A stretch of DNA of 64,000 nt from Vibrio mimicus (GCF_019048845.1 NZ_CP077426.1:729501-793500), one strand, 5' to 3'; counted from the stretch's first letter, positions 52,360 to 61,965 are shown. The notes: generated by a model from the sequence alone, not told the origin. Numbers and translations: made by a program.

Positions 52360-52570
52360 AACCGTTTCAACACAGGTGATCTTTCGATTACCTCCGGCAG
52401 GAATGCTCGTGCCCTGCAACAAACCGAGCGTGCAAGGCACATGGCCAGAAGTCGTCAGCGAAGACATTCCACGCCTAAAGCAAGCACTCAAAGAGTGCAA
52501 TCAACAAATTGAAGACTATTTGAACTGGCGCGCACAGCGCGAACAACCAACAGAGAGAGAAACACAATGA
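52268..52570 (+). CDS. o-spanin (Rz1-like lipoprotein)
   Basis: 100 aa starting inside Rz in the +1 frame. Lipobox LLSGC near residue 25 follows a hydrophobic stretch; the mature part is short with prolines near its start (RLPPAGMLVPCNKP). This nested layout is standard for Rz/Rz1 pairs. It overlaps the next start (ATGA). Confidence 0.85.
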   Translation: MTTSQSLKRKWQILNATFLMLLLSGCANRTETVSTQVIFRLPPAGMLVPCNKPSVQGTWPEVVSEDIPRLKQALKECNQQIEDYLNWRAQREQPTERETQ

Positions 52571-52848
52571 CTAAACCTGTTTTCACAACCAAAACCGTCA
52601 CCGTTGGCATTAATGGTACCGACTTTAAATTCACGCCAAGCGTGGCCGATGCCAACAACTATGTGAACGGAGTATCCGGTGACAACAAAGTTGAGCCAGC
52701 CCGCACTTACCTAGAGCGCACCGTGGATAAAGAACAAAAAGAAGAACTGGTGGAGCTGATGAACACCGTGCCGGGATTAATCATCGAGCTATTTGGCAAA
52801 GTGTATGAAGCCTCAAAAGGCGGCATCACCATCACCCTAAAAAACTAA
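52567..52848 (+). CDS. Tail assembly chaperone, short form
   Basis: 93 aa (VFTTKTVTVGINGTDFKFTPS, EELVELMNTVPGLIIELFGKVYE). It lies between lysis genes and tape measure, where contractile phages encode the G/E tail chaperone. It ends CTA AAA AAC TAA, which contains a -1 slippery heptamer; see the frameshift product. Confidence 0.82.
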   Translation: MTKPVFTTKTVTVGINGTDFKFTPSVADANNYVNGVSGDNKVEPARTYLERTVDKEQKEELVELMNTVPGLIIELFGKVYEASKGGITITLKN

Positions 52849-53033
52849 AAGAGCGGGTAGAGCGCATCGAAGAGAACGGCATCGAACAAGCGCTCATTTT
52901 GCGGCGTCATTACCTACCCAATGAAGATGATGACCCGCAAAACCTCGCCCGCGCACTGTGGCTGGATAAGTTAGAGAAAGAGCGCACCGAACATGCGGTG
53001 ATGTCCGCAATATCAAAGCTGTTTAAACGTTAA
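52567..53033 (+). CDS. Tail assembly chaperone, -1 frameshift (long) form
   Basis: Slipping at A-AAA-AAC (52839-52845), 0 frame, moves ribosomes to the -1 frame, which is open for 62 further codons (LKERVERIEENGIEQALILR ... AISKLFKR) to TAA 53031-53033, 12 bases before tape measure. The extension has no good start of its own and good coding character. The total is about 155 aa. A GAGCGC/GCGCTC stem (52860-52895) lies downstream. P2 E/E' and lambda G/GT work alike. Confidence 0.78.
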
Positions 53034-53044
53034 ATGGTAACCGG

Positions 53045-54862
53045 ATGAATGAAAAGCTGATGATGGTAATCGGGTTAGTTGACCAAGTTACCAAGCCCCT
53101 AGCAGGCATCACCACCGAAATTAATGGAGCCATGAGTGCCGCTGAAAAAGGCATGGAACAGGCTGCAAAGGGTGGTGCTGGCTTGTGGGCGACAGGCGTT
53201 GCCATTCAAAATGCGTTGATGCCCGCCATTGAAATTAACCGCAAGATTGGTGAAGTAAAATCACTCAATGTCGCGGCGGATACCCTAGAACACCTGAAAA
53301 ATACAGCGTTGGATTTTTCAGGCGAATACGGTAAGTCAGCCACTGAATTCATCGGCGCGGCTTACGATATTCAATCCGCCATAGCAGGGTTAAAAGGCAC
53401 TGAGCTTTCAGATTTTACCAAAAGCTCGGGCATTCTTGCGGCGGCGACCAAAGCAGACACCGCAACCATTACCAACTACATGGGCACCATGTATGGCATT
53501 TTTGAAAAAGATGCCGCAGCACTCGGAAACTCAAACTGGGTAGAACGTGTGACAGGCATGACCGCACAAGCGGTGCAGATGTTTAAAACCGATGGTAATA
53601 AAATGTCTCAGGCGTTCAGTTCGCTTGGTTCATCAGCAACCGCCATGGGTGTGGATATGGCCGAGCAAATGGCCGTGCTTGGTATGCTCTCCGCCACCAT
53701 GGGGGGAGGCGAAGCCGCCACGAAATACACCGCCTTCCTTGGCGGCGCAGTAAAAGCACAAGAAAAGCTCGGGCTATCTTTCTTCGACTCATACGGAAAA
53801 ATGCTACCGATGGCCGATATGTTGGAGTCAATTCAACAGCGTATTGGGCATTTCTCGACAGATGAACAATTTGCCATTCTCTCTGATGCATTCGGTTCGG
53901 GAGAGGCGGTAAAACTTATTCAAAACCTGCAAAGCAAAACTGATGAGCTCGCTCAGAAAGTGGTTGAGCTAGATAAAAACTCAACCATGGAAACCGCCAT
54001 CACTATGGCGAAAGCGATGACAGATCAATCGCAGCGTTTAGAAAACTCATGGTTCGCTATTCGAACCGCAGCATTTGGAATGGTTTTACCAGCCTTCAAT
54101 GCCGTCACAGGCAGCATCGCCGATGGCCTAATGTGGCTCACATCCATGACTAAAGAGTATCCAACATTAACCACTGCACTGAGTACTGTTTCGATCATCG
54201 CTTTATCTTTTGGCGGTGTGGTTGCCTCTCTCTCGCTCGTGATGGGAATAGCCAAAATGATGGCAGGAGGTTGGAAAGTGACCATGCTTGGGCTAACCGG
54301 AATATTAAAGCTGTTTAGAATATTAACTTTGGATGCTGCAACGGGAACGTGGGTATTCAACTCAGCATTGTGGGCAAACCCGATAACATGGGTGGTTGCT
54401 GGCATTTTGGCGTTAATCGCTGCAGTCGGCGCAATGATTTACTGGTGGGACGAAATCAAAGCCTCTTTTGCGGATACCACTTGGTTCAAAATCATCGCCG
54501 CCGCCATAGATGGCGTGATTGAAATGCTCAACATGATCCCCGGCATCAACATCGAGTGGCGTGCCGGAGAACTGCCCGATGTGCCAGTACCAGAAACCCA
54601 ACCAGCCATCGCAAAAGCCGTTCCTGTACTGCCAGATGTCGCGGCGCTTGAAGCCTCGCGCCCAAGCATGGATAGCACACTCATTGACTACAAACGTCCA
54701 GAGAACACCCCGCAGCTATCCAAAAACATGGTGAACAACCTCAACAGCAGCGAAAGCCGCACAACCCAAAATGTTCGCCAGTACGGTGATGTTTACATCA
54801 CGCCACAAGGCGGCATGACACCAGAACAGCTTGCAGAATGGGAAGAACTCAATGCCGGATAA
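53045..54862 (+). CDS. Tail tape measure protein
   Basis: 605 aa. TP901-type tape measure: NAADTLEHLKNTALDFSGEYGKSATEFIGAAYDIQSAI-like core (VAADTLEHLKNTALDFSGEY), SLGSSATAMGVDMAEQMAVLGML, AMTDQSQRLENSWFAIRTA, then three hydrophobic segments between about residues 360 and 480. It sets tail length and may pass into the host membrane. Confidence 0.93.
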   Translation: MNEKLMMVIGLVDQVTKPLAGITTEINGAMSAAEKGMEQAAKGGAGLWATGVAIQNALMPAIEINRKIGEVKSLNVAADTLEHLKNTALDFSGEYGKSATEFIGAAYDIQSAIAGLKGTELSDFTKSSGILAAATKADTATITNYMGTMYGIFEKDAAALGNSNWVERVTGMTAQAVQMFKTDGNKMSQAFSSLGSSATAMGVDMAEQMAVLGMLSATMGGGEAATKYTAFLGGAVKAQEKLGLSFFDSYGKMLPMADMLESIQQRIGHFSTDEQFAILSDAFGSGEAVKLIQNLQSKTDELAQKVVELDKNSTMETAITMAKAMTDQSQRLENSWFAIRTAAFGMVLPAFNAVTGSIADGLMWLTSMTKEYPTLTTALSTVSIIALSFGGVVASLSLVMGIAKMMAGGWKVTMLGLTGILKLFRILTLDAATGTWVFNSALWANPITWVVAGILALIAAVGAMIYWWDEIKASFADTTWFKIIAAAIDGVIEMLNMIPGINIEWRAGELPDVPVPETQPAIAKAVPVLPDVAALEASRPSMDSTLIDYKRPENTPQLSKNMVNNLNSSESRTTQNVRQYGDVYITPQGGMTPEQLAEWEELNAG

Positions 54863-55184
54863 ACGCTATATCGATATCAAAGTAATCGACGGCGGCTGGA
54901 AGATAGACGCCGGAGCGCAGCCAACCCAATGCAGCGACCTTTACAGCATCGCGCAGGACATCAAACACGCGATCATGGAAAGCGGGCTGGCACGCAAATT
55001 AGTGGCAGAACGTAACCCCATTTTACGTGCGGACGTACTGCTGCAAATCGAACAAAAAGCCGAGTTGGATAACCGCATTATCCCCGGCACGGCGAAAGCC
55101 ACAGAAAGCGAAGCAGGAAACATTCTACTCACTGCCAACGCATACGACTACGAGCAACCCATCAGCACCGAGGTGATCGCATGA
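54852..55184 (+). CDS. DUF2590 baseplate protein
   Basis: 110 aa (DIKVIDGGWKIDAGAQPTQCSDLYSIAQDIKHAIMESGL). By position before the J-like baseplate gene and by its pattern it is the HP1-type counterpart of gpW/gp25 baseplate proteins. The start overlaps the tape measure end. Confidence 0.78.
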   Translation: MPDKRYIDIKVIDGGWKIDAGAQPTQCSDLYSIAQDIKHAIMESGLARKLVAERNPILRADVLLQIEQKAELDNRIIPGTAKATESEAGNILLTANAYDYEQPISTEVIA

Positions 55185-56380
55185 GCAAAAGACCGCAGGC
55201 CGACTTTGTCGAAATACTCTCAGAATCGGGCGTGCCCGTTACTGAGGATGCCTTCGAGGCCGCGCTCAAAGCAGACGTAACCGAGTCAGGAAGCCTCTTG
55301 TCCAACGATTCGCAAATGTCACCCTTCTGGCGTTGGGTTCGTGCTGCCGTTGTTACGCCAGCCGTGTGGCTGATCCGTACACTGCTCGCAGGGCATGTCA
55401 TGCCCAACATCTTTGTGGGTACGGCGGAACGTTGGGCGCTAGAGCTAAAAGCATGGGAATACAACGTCACACCAAAAGGCGCAGTGAGCACCCAAGGCTT
55501 AATCACCTTCACCAAAGCCAACGCCGCAGATGAAACCAGTATCGAAGCGGAAACTATCATTCAAACGCCAGAGATTGAAGGCAAGGTGTACAAACTCACC
55601 GTAACCAAAACCACGGTGATCAAAGCGGGGCAAGCCTCCGGCAAAGTCTTGTGTGAAGCCAGTGAAGCGGGAGCCGCTTACAACCTGCCCGCCGGCTATT
55701 TCAGCATTCTGCCGCAGGGTGTATCGGGCATTGTCTCTGTCACCAATGAAGCGAATTGGATAACCCAACTCGGCGCAGACCAAGAAAGCGACGAAGAATT
55801 AGCCCTACGCCTACAAAACGCCTTTACCAGTGCGGGCGAATGGCACATCGACGATGTTTACCGCGCCATGATTGCCAGCGTGGCGGGGATCCGTAGTGAT
55901 AACATCTTCTTTGAAAACACTGGCCACATTACACCGGGTAGCGCGAATGCCTACATCCTGATGGAAGTGGGCGCAACGCCACAGCATGTGCTTGACCAGC
56001 TCAATAAACACATCATGCAAGACGGCCACCACGGCCACGGTGACGTGCTGACTTGTTTAGCCATCCCAGAGACTCAGCACAGCATCAGTGCGCAAGTGGT
56101 CTTTGTCGCGAATCTCGATGAGATGCAGAAAATCAATGAACTGCTGGAAGTAGAAAACCGCATTCGTGCCGCATTCCGTGAAACAGCGGCTTACCCAGAA
56201 ATGACCAGAGCGAAACCAGAAAGCCGATTCAGCATTTCGCAGCTCGCCCACGAAATTCACAGCAAGATGGAGAACGTCGAATCCGTACTCATCAAAGTAG
56301 ACGGTGAACCAACCGACATCATCAGCTTGCTCACTCAACCCCGCTTACAAACCCTCACCGTCACGGAGCTGGAACAATGA
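55181..56380 (+). CDS. Baseplate J-like protein
   Basis: 399 aa. Central J-like domain with KLTVTKTTVIKAGQASGKVLCEA, ADQESDEELALRLQNAF, EWHIDDVYRAMIASVAGIR and ANAYILMEVG; these are wedge components of contractile tails. Overlaps both neighbours by ATGA. Confidence 0.9.
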   Translation: MSKRPQADFVEILSESGVPVTEDAFEAALKADVTESGSLLSNDSQMSPFWRWVRAAVVTPAVWLIRTLLAGHVMPNIFVGTAERWALELKAWEYNVTPKGAVSTQGLITFTKANAADETSIEAETIIQTPEIEGKVYKLTVTKTTVIKAGQASGKVLCEASEAGAAYNLPAGYFSILPQGVSGIVSVTNEANWITQLGADQESDEELALRLQNAFTSAGEWHIDDVYRAMIASVAGIRSDNIFFENTGHITPGSANAYILMEVGATPQHVLDQLNKHIMQDGHHGHGDVLTCLAIPETQHSISAQVVFVANLDEMQKINELLEVENRIRAAFRETAAYPEMTRAKPESRFSISQLAHEIHSKMENVESVLIKVDGEPTDIISLLTQPRLQTLTVTELEQ

Positions 56381-57036
56381 GCGAATGGGATAAACAAGCG
56401 CCAGAGCTAGAACAAACGCCAACGCCGTGGTGGCAGGATGGCGAAACCACCTCAGAAGAGAAGATAGAACCCTATTTTCTGAGCAATGGTGTGTTTGCAT
56501 TCATGCGCAAAGTGCGCGGCTGGTTGCTGTTCCCGCTTCAACAGTTTGACGCGCTCACCTGCAGTGAAAAAATTCTGCGCCTGATGGCGTGGGATAGAGA
56601 CATCAAACAATTCAACGGTGAGCCGTTGTGGCTGTTTCGCAAGCGGGTGAAGTTTGCCACCGTTAACGCAAAAGACGCAGGCAGCGTAGCAGGGTTTAAA
56701 CGCATCTTTGAACGCTTGGGCATTGCCATTGTGTCATTCAAAGAACGCGAAAGCGCCGTAGAGTGGGATGTTTGCACGATTGAACTGACGGACAGCTCAC
56801 TCTCACAAAATAGCCGTTTAGTACAAACGCTGATCGAGCAATACGGCAGAACCTGCCGCCGCTATCGCTTTCAAGTGACATATCCAAGCGAAATGAACAT
56901 TTATCACGGCGAGTTCAGCCATAGCTTGGCACTCTATCACGCCAAATCGGAAGAAGTGACCCACATTGAATTCAAGCCTCAGCCGATTGAGCACCATCAA
57001 CAAATCTTTATCGCCACCTTAGGGGGTAACTCATGA
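56377..57036 (+). CDS. Tail protein, gpI-like baseplate component
   Basis: 219 aa. LRLMAWDRDIKQFNGEPLWLFRKRVKFATVNAKDAGSVAGFKRIFERLGI matches the gpI region that links baseplate wedge and fibre. (Only the segment GEPLWLFRKRVKFA is needed to recognise it.) It lies between J-like and fibre genes as in P2. Confidence 0.8.
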   Translation: MSEWDKQAPELEQTPTPWWQDGETTSEEKIEPYFLSNGVFAFMRKVRGWLLFPLQQFDALTCSEKILRLMAWDRDIKQFNGEPLWLFRKRVKFATVNAKDAGSVAGFKRIFERLGIAIVSFKERESAVEWDVCTIELTDSSLSQNSRLVQTLIEQYGRTCRRYRFQVTYPSEMNIYHGEFSHSLALYHAKSEEVTHIEFKPQPIEHHQQIFIATLGGNS

Positions 57037-58454
57037 GCCAGACGGCCATTCCACTGCAGTTTGAAAAGTACCTGCAAAATCAAATCAGTGTCGGCAAAGC
57101 GCCAGACATGAACGAGATGATTTTTGCCTACATCCCAAACCTTGACCCAAGCCAGCCGATTGACCGTAATCAAGGGCTACCAGCCGTATCAACATGGGTG
57201 TATCAGCAGGATATCGATCAAGAGGGTAAGCTAGGCGACAACGCGCTAGTGTATTCCGTAGTGATCCCAGGTTCAGTGGCCGCGTTTACTTTTAACGCCA
57301 TCTATCTGCGTGATAAAAACGTGCCAAACTCCTGCGGCATAATCGTACACAAAGCCACTGAAACCAAAGAAGCAGGCATGGCAAGCACCAAAAGCCTAAT
57401 GCAGCAATACACAGGGGCCGCGCAAATTGCAGGCATTACGGTAGATGCGCAAACGTGGCAAATCGACTACCAAGCGCGTTTGTTGGGTATTGAAGATGAT
57501 ATGCGCCTCGCGAGCTTGGATAACTACGGGCACACCGCATTCATTCAAGGCTTTGATGTCACCCAGCAAGCAGACCCAACCAAATACAAAGTAGCACCGG
57601 GTGTAGTGTACGTGGGCGGCTTGCGTGCCGAGCTAAAAAACGAAGTCATTCAAACCATCAGCGCCAAGCCCACGGGGTTGTACATCGATGTTGTTCGCAC
57701 GGGTACCGTGCTATCAAAGTGGCAGAACATCGTCACCGTTCGCGCCTCAGCGACACCGCTCACCGACTACGTTGACCAAAACCAGCAGCAACACTACGTT
57801 GCAAGGCTGGCGGGGATTAATAACGATGGTTCAGTAGAAGACTGGCGAGAAAAAGGCGGCTTGCCAGAGCATGAAGTTGCTGAAAATCCGCATCCGCAGT
57901 ACATGCGGTTTGGTGATGAAGCTTCCTATTGGGCGTCTATACCAATTGGCGCTGAGATGGCGTTCGATACACCACCCCCGACCAATGACCCGCGATTTCG
58001 CTTTGTAAAGCTTACGGCTGACGACCCTTACAATGGCGACTTACTGATTAACAAAGTGATTTCAGGAACAGCACCAAATTTGGTTGTGAAAATGACCGTC
58101 AACGCTGAGCTGTCACCTATCCACGGGCAGCAAATTTTCATGCTGAATACAATGGGTGCAATCCCCACACCAGGGGTCATTGCTGGGGTGATAATTCAAG
58201 ATGCAATTAGAAATTTTACAGGGAAATTGGGAATCCGTGGTGACGCATTAAACACTGGAGCCACGTTTACTAACAACTCCGACGGAGTTTTCAAAATCGG
58301 TCACGAGAACATCGGGCAGCATAGCTCTATATCGCAAGGAGAGAACGTTAATCTCGCATCGATCGCAACTTTTGATATCTCCCGAGTTGTTCCAACTGCC
58401 GATAGAGTCCAAGTTTTTGCTGAAACAAAAGTCTATTACAAGAGGATTTACTAA
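57033..58454 (+). CDS. Tail fibre protein (tail-collar type)
   Basis: 473 aa. The N-terminal phage tail-collar fibre domain (DUF3751-like; MNEMIFAYIPNLDP, STWVYQQDIDQEGKLGDNALVY) attaches to the baseplate. AENPHPQYMRF near residue 285 is the common fibre hinge motif. The C-terminal 180 residues, more AT-rich, are the likely receptor-binding part; for K139-type phages the receptor is O1 lipopolysaccharide. Confidence 0.88.
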   Translation: MSQTAIPLQFEKYLQNQISVGKAPDMNEMIFAYIPNLDPSQPIDRNQGLPAVSTWVYQQDIDQEGKLGDNALVYSVVIPGSVAAFTFNAIYLRDKNVPNSCGIIVHKATETKEAGMASTKSLMQQYTGAAQIAGITVDAQTWQIDYQARLLGIEDDMRLASLDNYGHTAFIQGFDVTQQADPTKYKVAPGVVYVGGLRAELKNEVIQTISAKPTGLYIDVVRTGTVLSKWQNIVTVRASATPLTDYVDQNQQQHYVARLAGINNDGSVEDWREKGGLPEHEVAENPHPQYMRFGDEASYWASIPIGAEMAFDTPPPTNDPRFRFVKLTADDPYNGDLLINKVISGTAPNLVVKMTVNAELSPIHGQQIFMLNTMGAIPTPGVIAGVIIQDAIRNFTGKLGIRGDALNTGATFTNNSDGVFKIGHENIGQHSSISQGENVNLASIATFDISRVVPTADRVQVFAETKVYYKRIY

Positions 58455-58963
58455 TGGCGAGTAAATATTTCACATTTGGCGATGCGCTAATGCTAAACAG
58501 CGCTCCAGAGGGCGCAATCGAAATCACTGAACAGCAATACAACGATGCTCTTGCAGCAAAAATGGCTGGACGCAAAGCTTTTGTGCGTGATGGTGAGTTA
58601 ATCATTTTCTCCGGCGTTATGCGCCCAATCTGGAACTGCGAAGACGGTTCAACCAAAGAAATTGACGAACAAGAGTTAATTCCAGAGGGTTGGACCGACA
58701 AAGAGCGAAAAACCGCTTTTGATCGCTGGATGGATGGCGAATGGGTAACGGACATCAGCGCAAAATACATCGCCGAATTCGACCAAGTTGATAACCTGCG
58801 CCGTCACCTGTATTTCATCATGGTTGACCCATTAGTATCAGAGGCCAACATCAAACGCCTGCAGGGAAAAGAAGCGGAAGCCATCGAGTTGGAACGCCAA
58901 GCGATTGCCGCTCGCGAAAAAATACAGCTTGATCACCCTTGGCCTGTTAACCCAGAGGCGTAA
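58454..58963 (+). CDS. Tail fibre assembly-like protein
   Basis: 169 aa. Starts within the fibre stop (shared A). SGVMRPIWNCEDGSTKEIDEQEL and the C-terminal RLQGKEAEAIELERQAIA look like fibre chaperone/attachment proteins. Family membership uncertain. Confidence 0.7.
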   Translation: MASKYFTFGDALMLNSAPEGAIEITEQQYNDALAAKMAGRKAFVRDGELIIFSGVMRPIWNCEDGSTKEIDEQELIPEGWTDKERKTAFDRWMDGEWVTDISAKYIAEFDQVDNLRRHLYFIMVDPLVSEANIKRLQGKEAEAIELERQAIAAREKIQLDHPWPVNPEA

Positions 58964-58965
58964 CC

Positions 58966-59859
58966 ATGTGGCAAAACAACGCACTCACATGGCCAGTATC
59001 TACAGGCTCAATCCAGACCTCGGCGGAAACAGTTACTCAACAAGTCGGCAGCACCATGAGTGCTGCCACTGGCCGACTAACCAACCTGCAAAGCGACGCC
59101 AATTTAGGGCGTCACCCTTTAAGCGCAGAAGCAGAGGCGTTACTCAACCTGCGCGGTGAATTAAACACATTTCTCAATCAAGGCACTGTGCTCAGTGCTA
59201 CGCCCTATCAGTTCCAAGTGGGGGAGAGGTTAGAGTCAGGCTGCTACCTAAGCCCAGCCAACGCCACCAAAACACTCGCTGCTAAACTGCGTGACCTTTC
59301 GGATACCCATAGGCCAAAAGGTCAGTTGTATGCTGTGGCAATCATGGTCAGCACACAAAGCCTTGGCGAGTTTGTCAGTACCTTGTCGGCAGTCACTCGC
59401 GTATTTCCGCTGCCGGATTGGTGCCAGTGTTACCGCCAAGCCGAAGCCATGAGCAAGCAAGAGGCTGAAAAGCTGCACCAGCCTGCGGGTATCATTCAGC
59501 CACGCTTTAAACCTTATGCGTATTTAAATGCTAACCCGTTAAATGACTACTTCGCCGCGCAAGGGGCGCAAATCGCCACGCTTGAATCACTGGCCAGTGA
59601 TGCAAGTCATGTGATCGGCAAGTTGTCAGCGTTGGCACAAAAGCGCGCTAATCGGTTGAGTGAAATCACCCAATCCATCAACGCGCTTAAATCACTGAGC
59701 GGCAGCGTGTACAGCATAAAACTCAGCGGAACGCCGGAGAGCATCGCCACCCAATTGGAACAAGCAGCAGCGCCAAGCACCTGCCCGCACACCATCGCCA
59801 GTATGTTAATCAGCAGCCAACCGCAGCCATTTTTTGAGGAGTTATTATGTTCGCACTAG
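58966..59859 (+). CDS. HP1-type tail protein of unknown role
   Basis: 297 aa, mostly helical with a repeat-like alanine/serine pattern (TSAETVTQQVGSTMSAATG, IGKLSALAQKRANRLSEITQSI). It ends in a cysteine-histidine tail and overlaps the next gene by 13 bases. It is in the tail operon beyond the fibre, where HP1 also has unassigned genes. Confidence 0.75.
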   Translation: MWQNNALTWPVSTGSIQTSAETVTQQVGSTMSAATGRLTNLQSDANLGRHPLSAEAEALLNLRGELNTFLNQGTVLSATPYQFQVGERLESGCYLSPANATKTLAAKLRDLSDTHRPKGQLYAVAIMVSTQSLGEFVSTLSAVTRVFPLPDWCQCYRQAEAMSKQEAEKLHQPAGIIQPRFKPYAYLNANPLNDYFAAQGAQIATLESLASDASHVIGKLSALAQKRANRLSEITQSINALKSLSGSVYSIKLSGTPESIATQLEQAAAPSTCPHTIASMLISSQPQPFFEELLCSH

Positions 59860-60320
59860 ATGGACAGACGTTTAACATCAAAAACCTATTGGTGAACTTC
59901 GCGCGAGAGTTCAAAGATCAGGACATGAGCGGCATGGCATCGTTAACCGCGACATCCGAGCAAGGCGACAAAGCCGCAGAGCTCGAAATCTCCGGTCTCA
60001 TCGCATTTAAAGACCTTGCTCAATTGGCACTATTGGAAAGCATGAGCAGCGCTAAAGATGAAAGCGGTGATCGCAAGGTTTATCGAGTCGCTAACGATGT
60101 TGCTAACGCCTTAAAAATCAAAAATGCCAAATTCACAGGCCACTTTTCCGCCGTACAGCAAGAAAACAAAATGGCGTGGCAGGTGTCATTTAAGCTCAAA
60201 GAGCACAACAGCGTAGCCGAGCAGAAAGAGCAACGAGGGCGAGCCAAGAACAAGCCGCAACAAAGAGAAAACACGGCACTGCAACAAGCACTGCAGCACA
60301 ATGCGGAGGCGACCAAGTGA
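59847..60320 (+). CDS. Baseplate/tail protein upstream of the hub gene
   Basis: 157 aa. Beta-rich core (FALDGQTFNIKNLLVNFARE, KAAELEISGLIAF, NKMAWQVSFKLKEHNSV) and a basic, glutamine-rich tail. By place it corresponds to the small protein that fits under the hub in HP1 and P2 (gpU/gpX region). It overlaps the hub gene by 4 bases. Confidence 0.68.
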   Translation: MFALDGQTFNIKNLLVNFAREFKDQDMSGMASLTATSEQGDKAAELEISGLIAFKDLAQLALLESMSSAKDESGDRKVYRVANDVANALKIKNAKFTGHFSAVQQENKMAWQVSFKLKEHNSVAEQKEQRGRAKNKPQQRENTALQQALQHNAEATK

Positions 60321-61948
60321 AACTGACAAAGCGCCTTTTCATCAGCAACGAAGAATATGAGCTGGCGGATAACAAAGTCAGCTTAAAATTATCGCTAGGT
60401 GGCAAAGCCATTTTCATTGTGACAACGACAACACCGCCGGAGCGGTTCGCTTTAGTGCGCTTTGATATTGGCTATGAACAGCAAACCGCCCCATTTTTTG
60501 AGGGATTCATTGATAAAGTCGAGCCAGCCAGTAATGGTACCTTTCGGCTTATTGTGAAAGAGCTATCGGGGATACTTTCCAACCCATTGCCGATCAGTAT
60601 CGAGCACCCAACAATGGCGGATATTTTCGCCATCATCACCAAAAAAACAGGGCTGGAATTTCGCTTGCCGGAGGCGGATTACACCAAGAAGGTGATCCCA
60701 AACTTTGTTAATCAGGGGGATGGTTATCAGTGCTTGGATAAAATCGGCAAAGCCTTTCAAGTGCCTGATTTCGTCTGGTACCAAGATACCGACCAAGTGA
60801 TTTACTTTGGCGCATACGAGCACAGCCATTTTTACAACAAGCCGATGAGCATTCCGCACGAGTTCACCTCAAAGCAAAGCAGTAACAGCGTAACGTTCGC
60901 ACCATTCCCAATGCTCAGACCGGGGCGAGTGGCCTTTGATAAACGCATTACTAAACTTGAGCTGTTCGGCGATGAAATGACAGCATTCTGGACGGATGAC
61001 GCGAAGCCAGCCAAGAAACGTGAACTGGATGACATGCTGCCCGAAGTCGCCGCAGGTTATCACTTGCCCATTTTCGGCAGAGTAGAGGCAGTGCGCGATA
61101 GTGCGACCGCAGGCCAAGTCGCTGACCCATTCCGCCCACGCTTCGCCATTGATGTGCAGGTACTCAATGAAGACATGCAGCCAGATGAAAACATCCCAGT
61201 CTACCGATCAATACCACTGCCGGTTCACATGAGCGGCCATGAATCGGGATTGCTGGCTTATCCGCTTGAAGGCACGATAGTAGAAATCGCTTTCGCCTAC
61301 GGTCGCAGTGATCTGCCGCTTATCCGTGGCATTTATGGCCGAGATTATGCGCTACCAACCATCGCGCCCGGTGAGCAACTGCAGCAGCAACGCGAAGAAG
61401 TAAGCCGCCGCATTGATGCCGCTGGTAACATTACAGACCAAACCGATCAGACTTTTACCAGCAAAGCATTCAAGCAAGCCGAGCAAGCACACAAATACAC
61501 AGGTGAGTTTGGGCGACACCAGTTACTGATCGATGAACATAGCTTAGAGAACATCATAGGCAAAAAGCTCATCGAGGCGTTAGGTGCAATCGAACTACTG
61601 GCTGGTGACAACATAGAGCTGGGCAGTTTAGGCAATATGCACGTAGCCACAGCCGGAGAACTGATTGAAGTGATCGGTAAAGTGCGCCGCAGTATCGCCG
61701 CTGAACATCAGTGGTTGCAGTCACCCAAAACATGGATTGGTTCGAGGCAGGAGAACGTACTCATTCTGCTGTCAGAACTGATGCAAGTGGTAAAAGAATT
61801 AGCCGACACACTCGCAAGCCATACCCACGGCGGCGTGATGGCGGGACCTGCAGCCACCGCAGCACCAAACCAAGCGAGTGACATAAGCGATCACGGCTCA
61901 GAAAGTGCCCAGCTCAAAGCAAGGCTAGACCCGATAACAAAGCAGTAG
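60317..61948 (+). CDS. Baseplate hub and spike protein (gpD-like plus gpV-like)
   Basis: 543 aa. Residues about 1-230 resemble the gpD/gp27 hub (TMADIFAIITKKTGLEFRLP, VNQGDGYQCLDKIGKAFQVP). Residues about 240-340 form a gpV-type OB fold (LPVHMSGHESGLLAYPLEGTIVEIAF, DLPLIRGIYGRDYALP). The C-terminus has SHTHGG and a small terminal domain like an iron-binding spike tip. In P2 these are separate proteins D and V; here they are one VgrG-like chain. Last tail gene before a terminator. Confidence 0.82.
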   Translation: MKLTKRLFISNEEYELADNKVSLKLSLGGKAIFIVTTTTPPERFALVRFDIGYEQQTAPFFEGFIDKVEPASNGTFRLIVKELSGILSNPLPISIEHPTMADIFAIITKKTGLEFRLPEADYTKKVIPNFVNQGDGYQCLDKIGKAFQVPDFVWYQDTDQVIYFGAYEHSHFYNKPMSIPHEFTSKQSSNSVTFAPFPMLRPGRVAFDKRITKLELFGDEMTAFWTDDAKPAKKRELDDMLPEVAAGYHLPIFGRVEAVRDSATAGQVADPFRPRFAIDVQVLNEDMQPDENIPVYRSIPLPVHMSGHESGLLAYPLEGTIVEIAFAYGRSDLPLIRGIYGRDYALPTIAPGEQLQQQREEVSRRIDAAGNITDQTDQTFTSKAFKQAEQAHKYTGEFGRHQLLIDEHSLENIIGKKLIEALGAIELLAGDNIELGSLGNMHVATAGELIEVIGKVRRSIAAEHQWLQSPKTWIGSRQENVLILLSELMQVVKELADTLASHTHGGVMAGPAATAAPNQASDISDHGSESAQLKARLDPITKQ

Positions 61949-61965
61949 CCAACCAAACTCACCAC

